A stretch of DNA of 64,000 nucleotides. Source: Petrosia ficiformis. Its lineage: Eukaryota; Porifera; Demospongiae; Haplosclerida; Petrosiidae. Positions 1 through 11,202 of this stretch are shown here, in pieces. The notes under the pieces are model-generated. The model saw only the letters and a program-made list of their open reading frames with translations. It was not told where the DNA came from and did not search any database. Location of the stretch: positions 4,525,598-4,589,597 of the forward strand of contig OX345642.1 in assembly GCA_947044365.1 (NCBI GenBank), given 5' to 3'. Every line of letters begins with the position of its first letter. Position 1 is the first letter of the stretch. The position numbers were made by a program, and so were the translations under genes.

Positions 1-678
1 TACTTAATACTTCCAAAATTTTTGGACATAGTGGACAAAGAAGGCATTTCTTCATTGACCTTTTGGGATGAATGGTCGATACATTTGAAAGAATATTGTT
101 TGGTAGTAGGTCACTTGCTGTGATTTCAGCTTTAGCACATGGATTTTGAGCTACATGCAGTTTCTGAATAGGAGCAGTTGGTCCCGAGTAACATGTGGAG
201 TTGCATCACTTGTTGTGGTTTCAGTGGTCTTACTAGCAAAAGCTTTTTCACCATCATTCAGTTTTTGACTACATGGAGTAATTAACTGTTTTGGAAGAGT
301 AAGTGAGTTACTTTTAGATATTGCAATGATCTTTGGTGATTGAACAACATTAGGCAGAGGAATATTCGGTCTTTCTGAAACAACACAATGTGGAAGCTCT
401 TCATTCAGTTGGATTTCAGTGGTCAAACTTGTGTGACCAATTCGATCATCATTCTGAATAGGGAGTGTAGATGGCCCATTCGAATGGACAACATGGGAAT
501 CTATTCTGTTAGCTGAATTCTTGTACGCATGAAATATTGCACCTGGATTTACAGCAGAATCATTGGGTTGTGACCTGTAGCGTGAACTCTGTGGTGTAGA
601 GTTTAGATGAGATTTCTGAGTTATTGATAGAACAGTGGTAATCTGATTATAACTTATCACTATTATGCCTGAGTACAA
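1..678 (-). pseudogene. Tail exon of a third receptor-like paralog, frameshifted, cut by window edge
   Basis: An open frame (151-678) and its continuation (1-150, another frame) encode a Ser/Thr/Asn-rich segment without a recognised domain. The part at 1-170 matches the tail exon of the receptor-like gene at 3922-7463 closely: both read C-A-K-x-E-I-T-A-S-D-L and then R-S-M-K-K-C-L, followed by F-G-S-I-K. The reading frame must shift near 160-190 to keep this match, so the copy is probably broken. Its 5' boundary is unclear and its 3' end lies outside the window. Unknown function; inferred to be a remnant or diverged exon of a tandem paralog. Confidence 0.5.
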
Positions 679-2160
679 AGATTTGTGAGAATCTGAAAAT
701 ATTGTCAGTATATTATTTTAACTTCCAAAAACTAGGCGATAGAAAGAATTTCAGTGAAGTTCAAGTGCCTTTTCCAGAACACCAAATGTATGATAATTAT
801 TGTTATAATAATTATAATTATAATTTTATAAATTATGGTAAATGAACAGTATTAAGTAGGAATGTTAAATTAAAACCAAGAACATGCAAACAAAGTTCGG
901 AAGTAGAGTCCTTAGCTCCTTTATTAAAGCTTTAGCCCACCTCTATAGAATTATAATATCTCTTGAGATTAAATCATTTCTTTAGTATATAAATATTAGA
1001 ATATGGTAATTTATAATATTTAATATACTAGTCTCAAAGACAACATAATTATATATAACCATCTCAACTTGTTTTCTGATATAGTGGTATTGAATTGTGG
1101 AGTATCAATGTCTATCCTGCAGAAATTATAGTATTACCATTATACAAGCAATCAAAGTTGTATACTTGGATTTGAATACAATGGTATAATTATATAGATT
1201 ATTAATGATCATTAATACTTTTTTGATAATTACAGTAGTTATTATTGCTTTTTTTGTAATATTAATTATGAATAATAAAATTTCTGTCTCAAAACGTTTT
1301 AATAGACATGATTCTAAAATGGAAACGCACTCCTCCATGGTTTCAGAGTTATCATTGTTTGAAAAGTAGAAAGCCCTTAATCCTAAACCCTAACACTAAA
1401 CCTAATAATTAAACACTAAATCATAAACACAAGCCTAACCCTAATTCCAACATTTAACATTACAGCCTAACCTACAGTATTTTTTTCTGATCAGTAATCA
1501 AAAGAGGAACTAGACAGGAAAATATTGAGAGAAAAGAGATAAGATAAATGTAGACGTTTTTCTCATGTGGCCAGATATTCACCATAAGGCCAATGAGACT
1601 AGTTAGGGATTTGAGTAAAGACAGCCGGTGAGGAGGACATTATTTTTTTTGTGGGAGGATATTGACTGGAGGTTGTTCTTTAACATTCCTTTTAAATCTG
1701 CGTCCTGTGAGCTTATACTGTTATCATTATAATTCTCAAATATAATATAATTATACTAAAAGTGAAACAACATGGGATCTACCATAATACAATCGATTTC
1801 TAGCTCTGAAAAGAAAAATGAAAGTTGAAGACAAGGCCTAGGATTGTACATGTCCAGGAGAAAACATAGCTTTAATTGAAATAAAAAGCATATGGCATCT
1901 ACTATTGCATCCACAATAGCATCGTGATTTCTAAAAGAAAATTTGAAAACATTTACCACTCCACAGACTTTACTGAAGATAATTATAATTATACTACCAA
2001 TTCATAGTTGCAAGTGTTTTTATTGAAAAACAAAATTAACACACCATAATAATAATTACTATAATTATAGTGAAACAACGACCTTCGACCGTCATTTCAC
2101 TAGGTCCTCTTAGTGAAATGATGCTCTATGCAACCTATGTATTGTATCCTATGCAAGCTG
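679..2160. other. AT-rich intergenic stretch, no gene seen
   Basis: No coding frame with splice context was found. The stretch holds poly-AT tracts and a short degenerate run of CCTAA-like words near 1380-1450. A small hairpin around 2093-2118 (arms reading catttcacta / tagtgaaatg) lies beside the Helitron remnant. Confidence 0.5.
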
Positions 2161-3330
2161 AATGACAAATAGTTTTATTCTTGGTATCAGAACAGCATTT
2201 GGTCCATAAATGATTTTTGCCTGCACACAGTTACGATGTAACTAAGTTATTTCTAATCTTGTACCATTACAAAATCCCTTTTTCAAGGCAATGTTATGAA
2301 GTAACATCACAATTCACCCCACCTTTAGGTTTAGGCAGTGAGGAGGCATACCTGAGGGTGTTAGTGAATTTAGAAACTCTATTGGATAGTTTTGAGCCTC
2401 TTTGTTATTATCACGATTTACAGAATCTGCATTCAGGTATGTTACAGATTCACCTGAAAGCATTTTCAAAATTTCAACATTTGCTGGTAGTCCAAGAGCC
2501 ATGCAACAAAACTACCAAGATGCTATGGCAATTGTTGCAAAGTATGGCAAACATGTAAGTGAGAAAAAGATCATGTTTGCCATACTTTGCAACAATTACC
2601 ATAGCATCTTGGTAGTTTTGTTGCGTGGTTCTTGGACTACCAGCAAATGTTGACGGTAACACTACTAGAGTATCTATTCTTATGTTTCTTTCAATTGCAG
2701 TGTTCTGCAATCGATCCTTCAGGCCAGAGTATAATTCAACTCGCCTGATTATTATAGATGTAGTATAACCTACAACCTTCTATTTTCACATATGCATTCA
2801 CAGCATACTGTTGAATTCGAAATAGCTTTCCTCCACTGTGAATAGGGCTAAATTCTTACCTTATAGCCATCCAATGACAATAAAATTGTTGCATTGTAAT
2901 TTTGGCTGTCTGGTGCTCTTCAACATGATGCAATGTATTTATTATACCAACCTAGATCTCCTCTAGAAAATAAAAAAGGATAATGCATGGGATCTAGGTT
3001 ACATGACATATGCTGTGGTGGTGTATATTTTGGATAGATTACAACATCTCTATTTGTAGGTGGTGCACCGTCTTCACAAATGAAAACAGCAGCTACCACA
3101 TAATGAGTTGGCTCGTTGTACCTTCTCTGATCATGCAGGACCACGTTTAAAATGAAGTCTCACCTCTCTTGGTGTTCTATTTTCTGCACATGCAGACCTT
3201 TGTTCTTCTTGCTCAACTTCATGCATGTATTTATAACAGCATATGGACTACTTTCATCCATGACATTCTGTATGATTTGCATAACATCATTTGTACATGT
3301 TCATGTGCAAATGATGTTATGTTATATTAG
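2160..3330 (-). mobile_element. Decayed, rearranged Helitron (Rep/helicase fragments)
   Basis: Read on the minus strand, 2314-2502 encodes a piece typical of the C-terminal part of Helitron helicases (SADS-like, then QNYPIEFLNSLTPSGMPPH and LNLKVG). It continues below 2314 as VMLLHNIALKKGFCNGTRL in a shifted frame. Fragments at 2474-2710 (FAGSPR..QQNYQDAM..VAKYGKHDLFLT) and 2920-3144 (RRYNEPTHYVVAAV, YPFLFSRGDLGW) match the N-terminal Rep-associated region. The domain order is compressed, with the catalytic Rep and most of the helicase missing. The QQNYQDAM segment occurs on both strands as an inverted duplication. No intact protein is possible. Confidence 0.75.
2477..2652. repeat. Inverted duplication with ~80-bp arms inside Helitron remnant
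   Basis: The sequence from caacatttgctggtagtcc to gtatggcaaacatg returns as a near-perfect reverse complement after a ~16-bp spacer. Both arms encode the same Helitron stretch (FAGSPR...QQNYQDAM...AKYGKH), one per strand. This points to inverted duplication of a Helitron fragment rather than to a native hairpin. Confidence 0.85.
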
Positions 3331-3921
3331 GTGATAAATTCATATATCTGTTTACTGCTTGATTACCCTCAATAATGTATAATTGTCCATACTGTAGTTC
3401 TTCACCATCATTTAGATGCAGGGTATTGGTGCAATGATAAGTCTGACCATGTATACGGAAACAATAAGTACCATGACCCTGTGGAATGTCTACATTAGCT
3501 CCAAATGCAAATGCACTTGTATAATTTCAGATGTTATTTATGAGAATCTTGTGTGGAACCCATTAACATTATGACTTTCAGGATATTCACACAATTGATC
3601 TGTCCTTGTATAATTCTGTCTCTAATCCTCCTTGAATTGATGCTCATCTACTCAAACTTCTTTATAGCCCTCAAATGTCAAATTTACTGTCAACGCATCG
3701 TTTTATTACATCATTTAATGCGCACACCTCAATGTCTAATTTTCTGGGTACATCTAATTTTCTGGGTCTTTGTTGCGGGTGAATTTGACAGACACACAGA
3801 CAATAGTAATTATATATAGATTATTGTTATTATTACAGAATTGATAGATTATTAATTATTAAATTTACCATTTATGCAGATTATTCTTAGCAATAGGAAT
3901 CAGTTTATAATAGTTACATTT
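3331..3921. other. No gene identified; probable repeat debris
   Basis: Only short frames without conserved motifs. The stretch adjoins the Helitron remnant and may be part of it, but no recognisable Helitron end was found. Confidence 0.3.
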
Positions 3922-6900
3922 TCATACCCAGGTTCCAATGGTATTTGATTTAAACTTAATTTGAATAGCAGGTTTTCCGTCTCTTCTCTTGTGATCTTTA
4001 GGAGACATAGAAGTAAACGTGTGAGGGTTATGATAATCTCTGTCAGAACGAGGTAGGGGTAGACATGGCCATGACAGATAACTTTTAGAATGAGGTGTTA
4101 CATCACATTCTAACCCCTGTCCTGTAAATTCTCTTTTATGTGTGTCACTATCAATGACAAAGTCATGGGGTTGTTTGAACGGGGCTGAAGAATTTTTGGG
4201 GGATGAAGTTTTGGTAAAAAAGGACTTAATACTTCCAAAAAACTTTGTACGAAGTGGCCAACGCAGGCATTTCTTCATTGACCTTTTGGAACGTGTAGTT
4301 GGTCTTTGGGGACAAATAGTTGGTTTATTATGAAAAATACTGCGTGGAGCTAAGTCACTTGCTGTGATTTCAGTCTTGGCACATAGTTTTTGAGACACAT
4401 TCAGTTTCCGAGAAGGAGCAGTTAAATGAGAGGGGAGTTTAGATTTTGTTTTTCGACAGGAAGTCTGGGACAGATAACTAGAAGTAGACCCTGACACAGG
4501 AGTTTGGAATACAGCGTTTGCATCAGAGCAGGTTTTTGATGTGGTATACAATGTTGAAGATATTTTCCCATTTAGTCCAATTGCAGTTGAATATAAGAGG
4601 GGAGATAATTTCCGAGGGAGGTAGCATGAAGAAGGGAGATAGGATATTGACAACGGAACATGGCTAAATTTAAACCCAGTACTTCGTAAAGAAGAATGTG
4701 ATGGTAAAATTGATGCAGAATTTGGGAAAGGTTCTTGACGGTATTTTTCTGCAATTTTGTATATTGGAGTGAACTGGTGTTTTTTGAATTGACAGTATTG
4801 ATCTGAATTGCTATGAGTAGTGGATCTAGCTCCTACATTGTGCTTGGTTTCCACTATAAATAGACAAAGAAGCAGAGATATTAATATTGTTTCAATGCTC
4901 TTATTGAGTAATGACATAACATGCATAATTATTATTTCAAATGAACTTAAATTATTGTGATGCTATAATAATTTATATCATTTAGTTTTGGCTTCAATAA
5001 TTATATGCAATACTACCTTCAGGCTTATTGCCATCACTACTTAAGTACATTACAATAAAGTTGAAATTACCTGAAGTAGGTGAATAGAGAGGAATATCTG
5101 TTTCTTCCTCGGTCTCAAGGATGGTTTCCAACTGACATGATGACGGTGTAGTAGGTGGTATATATACACGTTCTGCATGCATCATAGAAACAGTATTTAT
5201 GCTTTCAGTTTTGAAAGTTGTTAAAATTGGATATTCATGTTCTTTCTTTCCTTTTGGTACTACAGGAGAAAATGAGCAGAAAGGATGTTTTGATACTTCA
5301 TTCTGCTCAACAAATTCTGGGACAAGGAGATTGACTGGTTCTGAATTGATGTTTTCATTTTTCTCGTTAAAATGCACGGTAGATTTATTGTCATTGCTGT
5401 GGGTAACCAGTTTGTCATCAGATTTTAGTAAAACATCTCTGTGTTCTCTTTTTACTTCTGATAAAGATATAGAAATTGGAGATTCTCTATGACATTTGTT
5501 GTTACTTGAGAGGTCATGAGGAAATGGACAAAAGTTATTACATATTTTTTGATGTCGAGAGGATTTATTGAGATGAGGCTTGTTCAGAAAAGTAGTTTTT
5601 CTGTAAAGAAAAAAAAACATAAATACAAAATGAACAAGTATTAATTTAATGGATTTAATTTTGATCTCTGTGTTGTCTTTGTTATCTCTTGTTAGAACAA
5701 AAATTTGGTTTCAGTTTTTCTTAAATGACCTCAATTATTTAAGAATGCTAATCAAGCTGCTGTATTTTCATTGCAATTAGGAACAGCACTCCTTTTACAC
5801 GTTTTTTGTGTTTGTGTTTTTATATGTACATGTACCTCAATTGAATAAAGTGTCCCTCTCTTTGACCTTGTATCAATTGTGAGATAAACTTTTCACAGGA
5901 ACATGTCACTTCAATCAATAATAGTAAAATGCCAATCGGAAGAACCATGATTCCAATGAAGTATCCCCATTGAACATATTGACATTCAAAAGATGTTTGT
6001 ATTTTCCATTGTTTGGTTTCATTTGATAATGGAGAAGGTAAACCAAAAGTCGACTTAGCTGTTGGTCAAAAGAAAAATTGTATTTTCAAATTGTATGTAT
6101 ATCTTATATTATTATACTTATTATTTATTTGCATTGTTTATCATGTATTGACATAATTATTTATATGTAGTATGATGTACGTAATTATACATAAAAATTT
6201 AAGCAAAGTAGATATTTATGTTATATACATGCAATGCATGATTATAATTTTACGTACATAATTATATGTGTAGAAATAATTATAATTATTGTTATCACAT
6301 ATTAAATAGGTATCAAATATGCTATAATACATAGTACATAGGTGAAGAACTCATCCCTCTAGCAGTTGAAACACTAAGATGGTTCTATTAATGAAAATTT
6401 TATTCAAAATTGCTGCTGGAAGCACAGTTCATAATGTACTTATGCAAGTATGTATTACAGGTAACAATAAATAACCAGAGCCCTTCTTTCATTTACCTGC
6501 CAGTTGGGTGTAATGTTCAAGTATCATAAACCTCTTTACCAATATTTCACTTGCGTGAGTCAGTAAAAAATTCAATTTGTTAATAGGTCTCAGCTTTAGA
6601 AATCTTTCTTGAGTTGCAAACATATGATAGTATTGCTTGACATGGCCAAACCTCAGTTGTACTTTAGTACATCTGCCTACGCAATTATTCTGACTGTTGC
6701 CAGTTATCTGTGTTGATGATAGAAATGCATTAAAATACATACAGTAGCTGAGTTTTTATTCAACCTTATATTTTTTGTGATGCTCATTTTCTTCCAAACT
6801 ATAGTTCAGTGTAGTGTAATTGAGAGTAGTATTTTTAAACAGATATATTTCTTGTTCACCTACAAAATGTGGAGGTAAGTATTACAATTATTATATAGGC

Positions 6901-7463
6901 AGGTATACATAGTCTCACAAACCAGATGTATATTAATGTATTATAATGCATATCTCTAAATCTATTTAATTGTAGAGCCCTATAATATGTATTTCACATT
7001 CACCTGCCAACTGATGATACTGTTCAAACTTCATGAACCCTTTTATCAATGATTCACCTTGAGATAGTGAAAACGTATCATTCAATTTCATGTGATTAGC
7101 AAGCACTCCTTGAGTAACAACCGTAGGGTAGTGCTGTTGCTGATCATCAACATAGTGACTCCTCAGATACGGATTTGTACATGTTCCTACGTCACTATTG
7201 TCAGTTATCTTTGTGGACAGAAACACATCAAAATATACATATCACACATACATACAAAAACAAACCTTTTGAATTTCATGTGAAGTCCAATAAAGTGCTA
7301 TTGAATTAGTAATAGTTGTGACAGCAATACTCGTACAGTGATTCTGCCATTCACCTGAAACGTAAGATGATATATATTAAATTATATTGCAATGCACTAT
7401 TAAAATTTAACCTTTTGAAACTTCTCCAAAACACTGCAAGAGAATGAAAACAGTTATAAACAT
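3922..7463 (-). CDS. Type I membrane receptor-like protein, 8 exons, 796 aa, unknown family
   Basis: Exons in order: 7412-7463, 7266-7354, 7004-7208, 6765-6859, 6497-6707, 5836-6058, 5017-5600, 3922-4853. All have GT-AG borders, phases close, and the total is 2391 nt. Exon 1 encodes a signal peptide (MFITVFILLQCFGEVSK). Exons 2+3 and 4+5 each encode one ~95-100-residue extracellular module: a short exon of phase 1-0, then a long exon of phase 0-1. The long exons share I-T-x-N-S, G-x-C-T, and E-x-L-[IV]-K-x-F-M ending in Q-L-A-G. Exon 6 carries a cysteine, a hydrophobic membrane span (GYFIGIMVLPIGILLLLIEV) and a basic stop. Exons 7-8 form a ~510-residue Ser/Pro/Thr-rich tail with scattered tyrosines and no kinase or other domain I recognise. 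If the intron at 4854-5016 is retained, a stop at 4994 shortens the tail. A receptor role is inferred from topology only. Confidence 0.65.
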
Positions 7464-7645
7464 TTTAGCTAAAGAGCACAACAGATTCCTCCAGCTATTT
7501 CAACTGTAAATAATAATGACAGCTAGCTGTATAATTATATCGCATAAATTATAACGCTTCTAAAACCACACCTACAAGCGCGCGTACTCGATACTCCTAT
7601 GCGCGCGCGCATTACTCGTACGTTGTGTTGCCTGGTTACCGAGAG
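7464..7645 (-). promoter_or_regulatory. Promoter region shared in sequence with the 14.7-kb paralog
   Basis: Directly upstream of the signal-peptide exon. From ~7555 to 7640 it keeps the words cttctaaaaccacacctaca, agcgcg and gttgcctggttacc, which recur upstream of the second gene (14718-14800). An AT-rich TATA-like block lies at ~7535-7555. Conservation across the duplication suggests a functional core promoter; this is inferred. Confidence 0.45.
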
Positions 7646-7906
7646 CTCGTCATTTGATCTATTATCTATGCATAAGAGGAACTTATACCATAGATAATAG
7701 AGTAAAACTCTATTATCTATGCTTATACTAAGAGGATCAGCAAGGACATGGATACTGACAGAACAGTGGTAATTTATAATACTGTATAGTTGAGTATAAA
7801 TTTGTGAAAGCCTTAATATACAAGTCTTTAAAGTGTTAATGGCAGAATATCCAGTTTGGTGTGTATGAGAAACAGCTGTTAGGCATTATATATATATATA
7901 TGTATA

Positions 7907-8066
7907 ATATATAGTATGCTATTAGGTCCTACATACAAAATATAGGACCTGAGTTTTGTGTCCAAGGATGTGATATAGCCCGAGCCTGCGAGGGCTATAT
8001 CACATCCAAGGACACAAAACAAGGGTACTATATTCAGTATATAGGACCTATTAGCATACTATATAC
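7907..8066. repeat. 160-bp foldback element, family 1
   Basis: Near-palindrome: arms begin tatagtatgctattaggtcc and its complement. The centre is a perfect palindrome around ggatgtgatatagccc and gggctatatcacatcc. No coding capacity. Confidence 0.8.
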
Positions 8067-8487
8067 AATATATTGTATGATGGTGACATCTCCTGCATAC
8101 AATATATAGGACTCACCACATCAATGAACTACATGATTGGTACACTCTGACTGCATGATGATCTTTTCCCAAACTATATATTGATCACTTATTCTCAATG
8201 ATTTCACAACAGTTTTGGCAATAAAATACTATTATACTTGGCAATAAAGTATTGCATGTTGTTAATGGGTTAATTTCTCCAAATATAGACCTGTTTTGGG
8301 TCCTATATACAGAATATAGACCTCACCACATCAAAGGGATGATGTCACCATCATACTATATATATATATAATATTATATATATTATATATATATAGCATG
8401 CTACCATGGCAACCGTTTGATGTGGTTAGGTCTTATATTTTTGTATATAGACCTGTGAATCTTTAATCTATCAGCATACAGTATATT

Positions 8488-8650
8488 GTATATAGTACAC
8501 TTACAGTTCTTATATAAAACAATATAAAACCTTGGTTTAGTGTCCTCAGATGTGATATAGCCCTCGCAGGCTCGGGCTATATCACATCCTTGGACACTAA
8601 ACCTCGGGTCTATATTTTTGTATATAAGACCTGTAAGTGTACTATATATA
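8488..8650. repeat. 163-bp foldback element, family 1-related
   Basis: Arms read tatagtacacttacag and ctgtaagtgtactata. The centre has the same gatatagcc...ggctatatc core as the copy at 7907-8066, in inverted order, so the two are related but with different outer arms. Confidence 0.8.
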
Positions 8651-8725
8651 TTGCATATATATATATATATATATTATATATATTATATTATATATATTAT
8701 ATATACATGTATATATATATGTATA

Positions 8726-9042
8726 GGTTATATCACAGCACGAGTGCTATATCAGATTTATAAAAACCGAGCCCGAGGGCGAGGTTTTTATAAATCTGAT
8801 ATAGCACGAGTGGCTGTGATATAACCAATATATATCATGAAAGACAAAACCTTTGTTGATGTCTGATGCTTCTCCTACCTTTTTGTCGGCACTTTGGAGA
8901 AGGTAAGCGTTGTTTTCTTGTAGTCTGTTTCGACGGCAGGTGCCATATCTGACTGCAGTGCTATATCTGCTGACCGCAGTGCTATATCTCATATATATCC
9001 CTGTGGTTTACTTTGATGTTTCGCCATATCGGGATATATAAT
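8726..9042 (+). repeat. Foldback-plus-unique repeat, family 2, copy 1
   Basis: A ~100-bp palindrome (ggttatatcac...gtgatataacc, centre gagcccgagggcgagg) is followed by a non-palindromic ~200-bp segment beginning catgaaagacaaaaccttt and ending at ttcgccatatcgggatata. The same composite occurs at 42754-43058 and 52108-52400, in the same orientation. The palindrome differs in detail between copies while the following segment is almost unchanged. Confidence 0.85.
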
Positions 9043-9077
9043 TATATATATATATATATATAATATATATATCAGTG

Positions 9078-9262
9078 AGCAATTAAACCATTCCACTAAT
9101 AAATACTTCATTTGGAGAAAAACGCAATTACATTAATTGTTTAATCATTAAAAATAATGATTAACAATTTATTTTAGCAGTGGCTAGCGAAGCATGGAGA
9201 GGTGTCTAAGACACTTGTGATGCAATAAAATTGTGATCGCCCAAGTAATTCAGAACTGTCTA
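9078..9262 (-). repeat. Internal fragment of the TGTGACCGG element (full copy at 63481)
   Basis: Reverse-complement match to the interior of 63481-63904, e.g. ttatttagcagtggctagcg, ggagaaaaacgcaatta and gcgatcac-type ends. It lacks the 37-bp terminal repeats. Confidence 0.7.
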
Positions 9263-10536
9263 TTTACATGCACATTTTACTTGTAGTTTACTAGTGTACT
9301 AGTGTACTAGTAGTACATATGCATGTGTACACATGTGTACATGTGCCTGTAGGTTAGCAATAAGCACTACATTCCATTAAAAGCATCAAAGCTGGTGAGC
9401 AAAAGCAACAGCAATGTTAATGTGCTAATGTTAATGATGCGGTCAACGTTGATAGTTAACATTTACAATTATCATGATCAACTTGAAACTTGTACAATAA
9501 CTGAATAACTACATCAGAAGAATTTGGTAGACTCATAATTCCAAATGTGTCATCACAATGAAACAGCTCAAAGCAAACTGTTTAAACACCTCTCCCAAAA
9601 CTTCTCTTACCTTTCTTCTGTAGTTATTCATTATTGTCTTTATCAGAAGACCAACTTGCTACAGTTGAAACTGGTTGTTGGTCAGACAAAAATGCTAATT
9701 GAAAATTTGATATGAATATTTAGTGATATTCCAAAATATTAAAAGTATTGACTATTGATTGAGATTTTCAGTATATCATTAATCACTAAACATTTCTGGA
9801 TGCTCACCAAACGAATATAGATTAGTGTGCATTTCAGTAGTGGATCTCCAACCCTTATGTACAGTAGGTCCAGTAATTATACAAGATTATCAGTAGATGG
9901 GTAGATATAGTACATGTTGTATAGTGATACATACTACATGATGTGCCTAGCATGATAGCAAAAGGCGTAAAACAATTAACAAACACACACAACAAACAAG
10001 CAGCCACAATAGCCACAATGACATGTGATTCATTCATATCCAGTGTTCATGTACATGTATAATATAGTGTATGTACATGTACTCATTTGTGTGTGAATGA
10101 ACTCATTTATATATACATGTATATGCATGTACATGTACATGTGTATTAGATGGATAAATTGATGTATGTATGTTTGTGATGTGTAGAAAGTGTATTATGA
10201 AGTTGTACATGTACATGTAGTGTTACGATACAGTCAGTCAACTGGAGTCAAGTACACTCAGTTCAAATGAAGACTTAAATTTGATGATAGTTTGTGATAC
10301 TGCTGAATAGACACTTCATTCAATAATATCAGGTAATAATAATGTACATGTACATGTAATATACGCAGTAATTGTACATGTACAACATTTAAACATAGTG
10401 TACAAATGTGTACTGTGATGTGAATTGGTGCATGTACATGTGCATAGATGACTAGCTTAATATCAGTTTTTTGAAGAAGATTCTAAAAGGTTCACTGATA
10501 AATACACTTATGTTTGTGTATGTGCACAAGTACAGT
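9263..10536. other. Intergenic, no gene seen
   Basis: AT-rich sequence with many tacatgta words (degenerate ACATGTAC microsatellite, densest 10030-10440). No splice-supported coding exon was found. Confidence 0.45.
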
Positions 10537-10935
10537 CTAAACCAAGTGGCACAGTGTATGTTCCAGCAGAATTGAAGCTGCTACTTCTTTCTCATTTAAT
10601 TGACCACAGGCCCATTCCTTTCCCACCGGTTCAATAATTGAACATTCATGACTACTATAATTGACAGTAATATTGCTACTGGTGGATAGATAGCTAAATG
10701 GGTGGGCACCAGAGTGTTGATTTTCCTCAATGTGAGTAGCCTTGGATAGCTTACATCGCAAGTTTTTTTTCCTGCCATTTGTGGTATTTTTGAGAACTGT
10801 TGACACTTGTTCTTTTTGATCATCTGACACCTGTTTGTATGCTTGTGATTGAGGCCTTAGCATTCGCATTCCTCGAATCTTGTATGAGAGTTGGGTGAGG
10901 CTGGTCTTGACTGCGCTCGTGCTCCTAAGAGCCAC
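10537..10935 (-). CDS. Hypothetical 132-aa open frame
   Basis: Uninterrupted frame of 132 codons, basic N-terminal half and polar C-terminal half, no signal peptide or recognised motif. It lies just downstream of the truncated receptor-like gene at 11203. It could be a chance frame or an unlinked 3' exon. No homology is recognised and no splice evidence supports it. Confidence 0.2.
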   Translation of the reverse strand: MALRSTSAVKTSLTQLSYKIRGMRMLRPQSQAYKQVSDDQKEQVSTVLKNTTNGRKKNLRCKLSKATHIEENQHSGAHPFSYLSTSSNITVNYSSHECSIIEPVGKEWACGQLNEKEVAASILLEHTLCHLV

Positions 10936-11202
10936 ACCTTATACTGAATGGAGGAGGAGCCGGAAGTCTGCTACATGCTAGTAGGGGCTCTTTCTGTTAT
11001 TTGCGATTGAACTGTTGATCAGTTACTTGACTAAGGAGTCACAGAAATCCATACTAGGTTAGTGAAATTATGTATACTGTGCCATGTGCAAAAATTTGCT
11101 TAGTTACTATATTTCGCGCACGTTTCATGGGTGTAATGTTCAAGTATCATAAACCTCTTTACCAATATTTCACTTGCGTGAGTCAGTAAAAAATTCAATT
11201 TC

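Noticed and set aside
1381..1450. Run of cctaa-like words resembling telomere repeat
   Set aside because: Irregular spacing and only a few exact CCCTAA units; not a true interstitial telomere array.
3922..4926. Independent 334-aa secreted protein starting at 4926
   Set aside because: A good acceptor at 4854 and matching phase join 3922-4853 to the preceding tail exon; the hydrophobic start lies in the intron.
10537..10935. 132-aa frame as 3' exon of the array gene
   Set aside because: The array gene ends in stops before reaching it and no matching acceptor/phase was found; kept only as a low-confidence frame.
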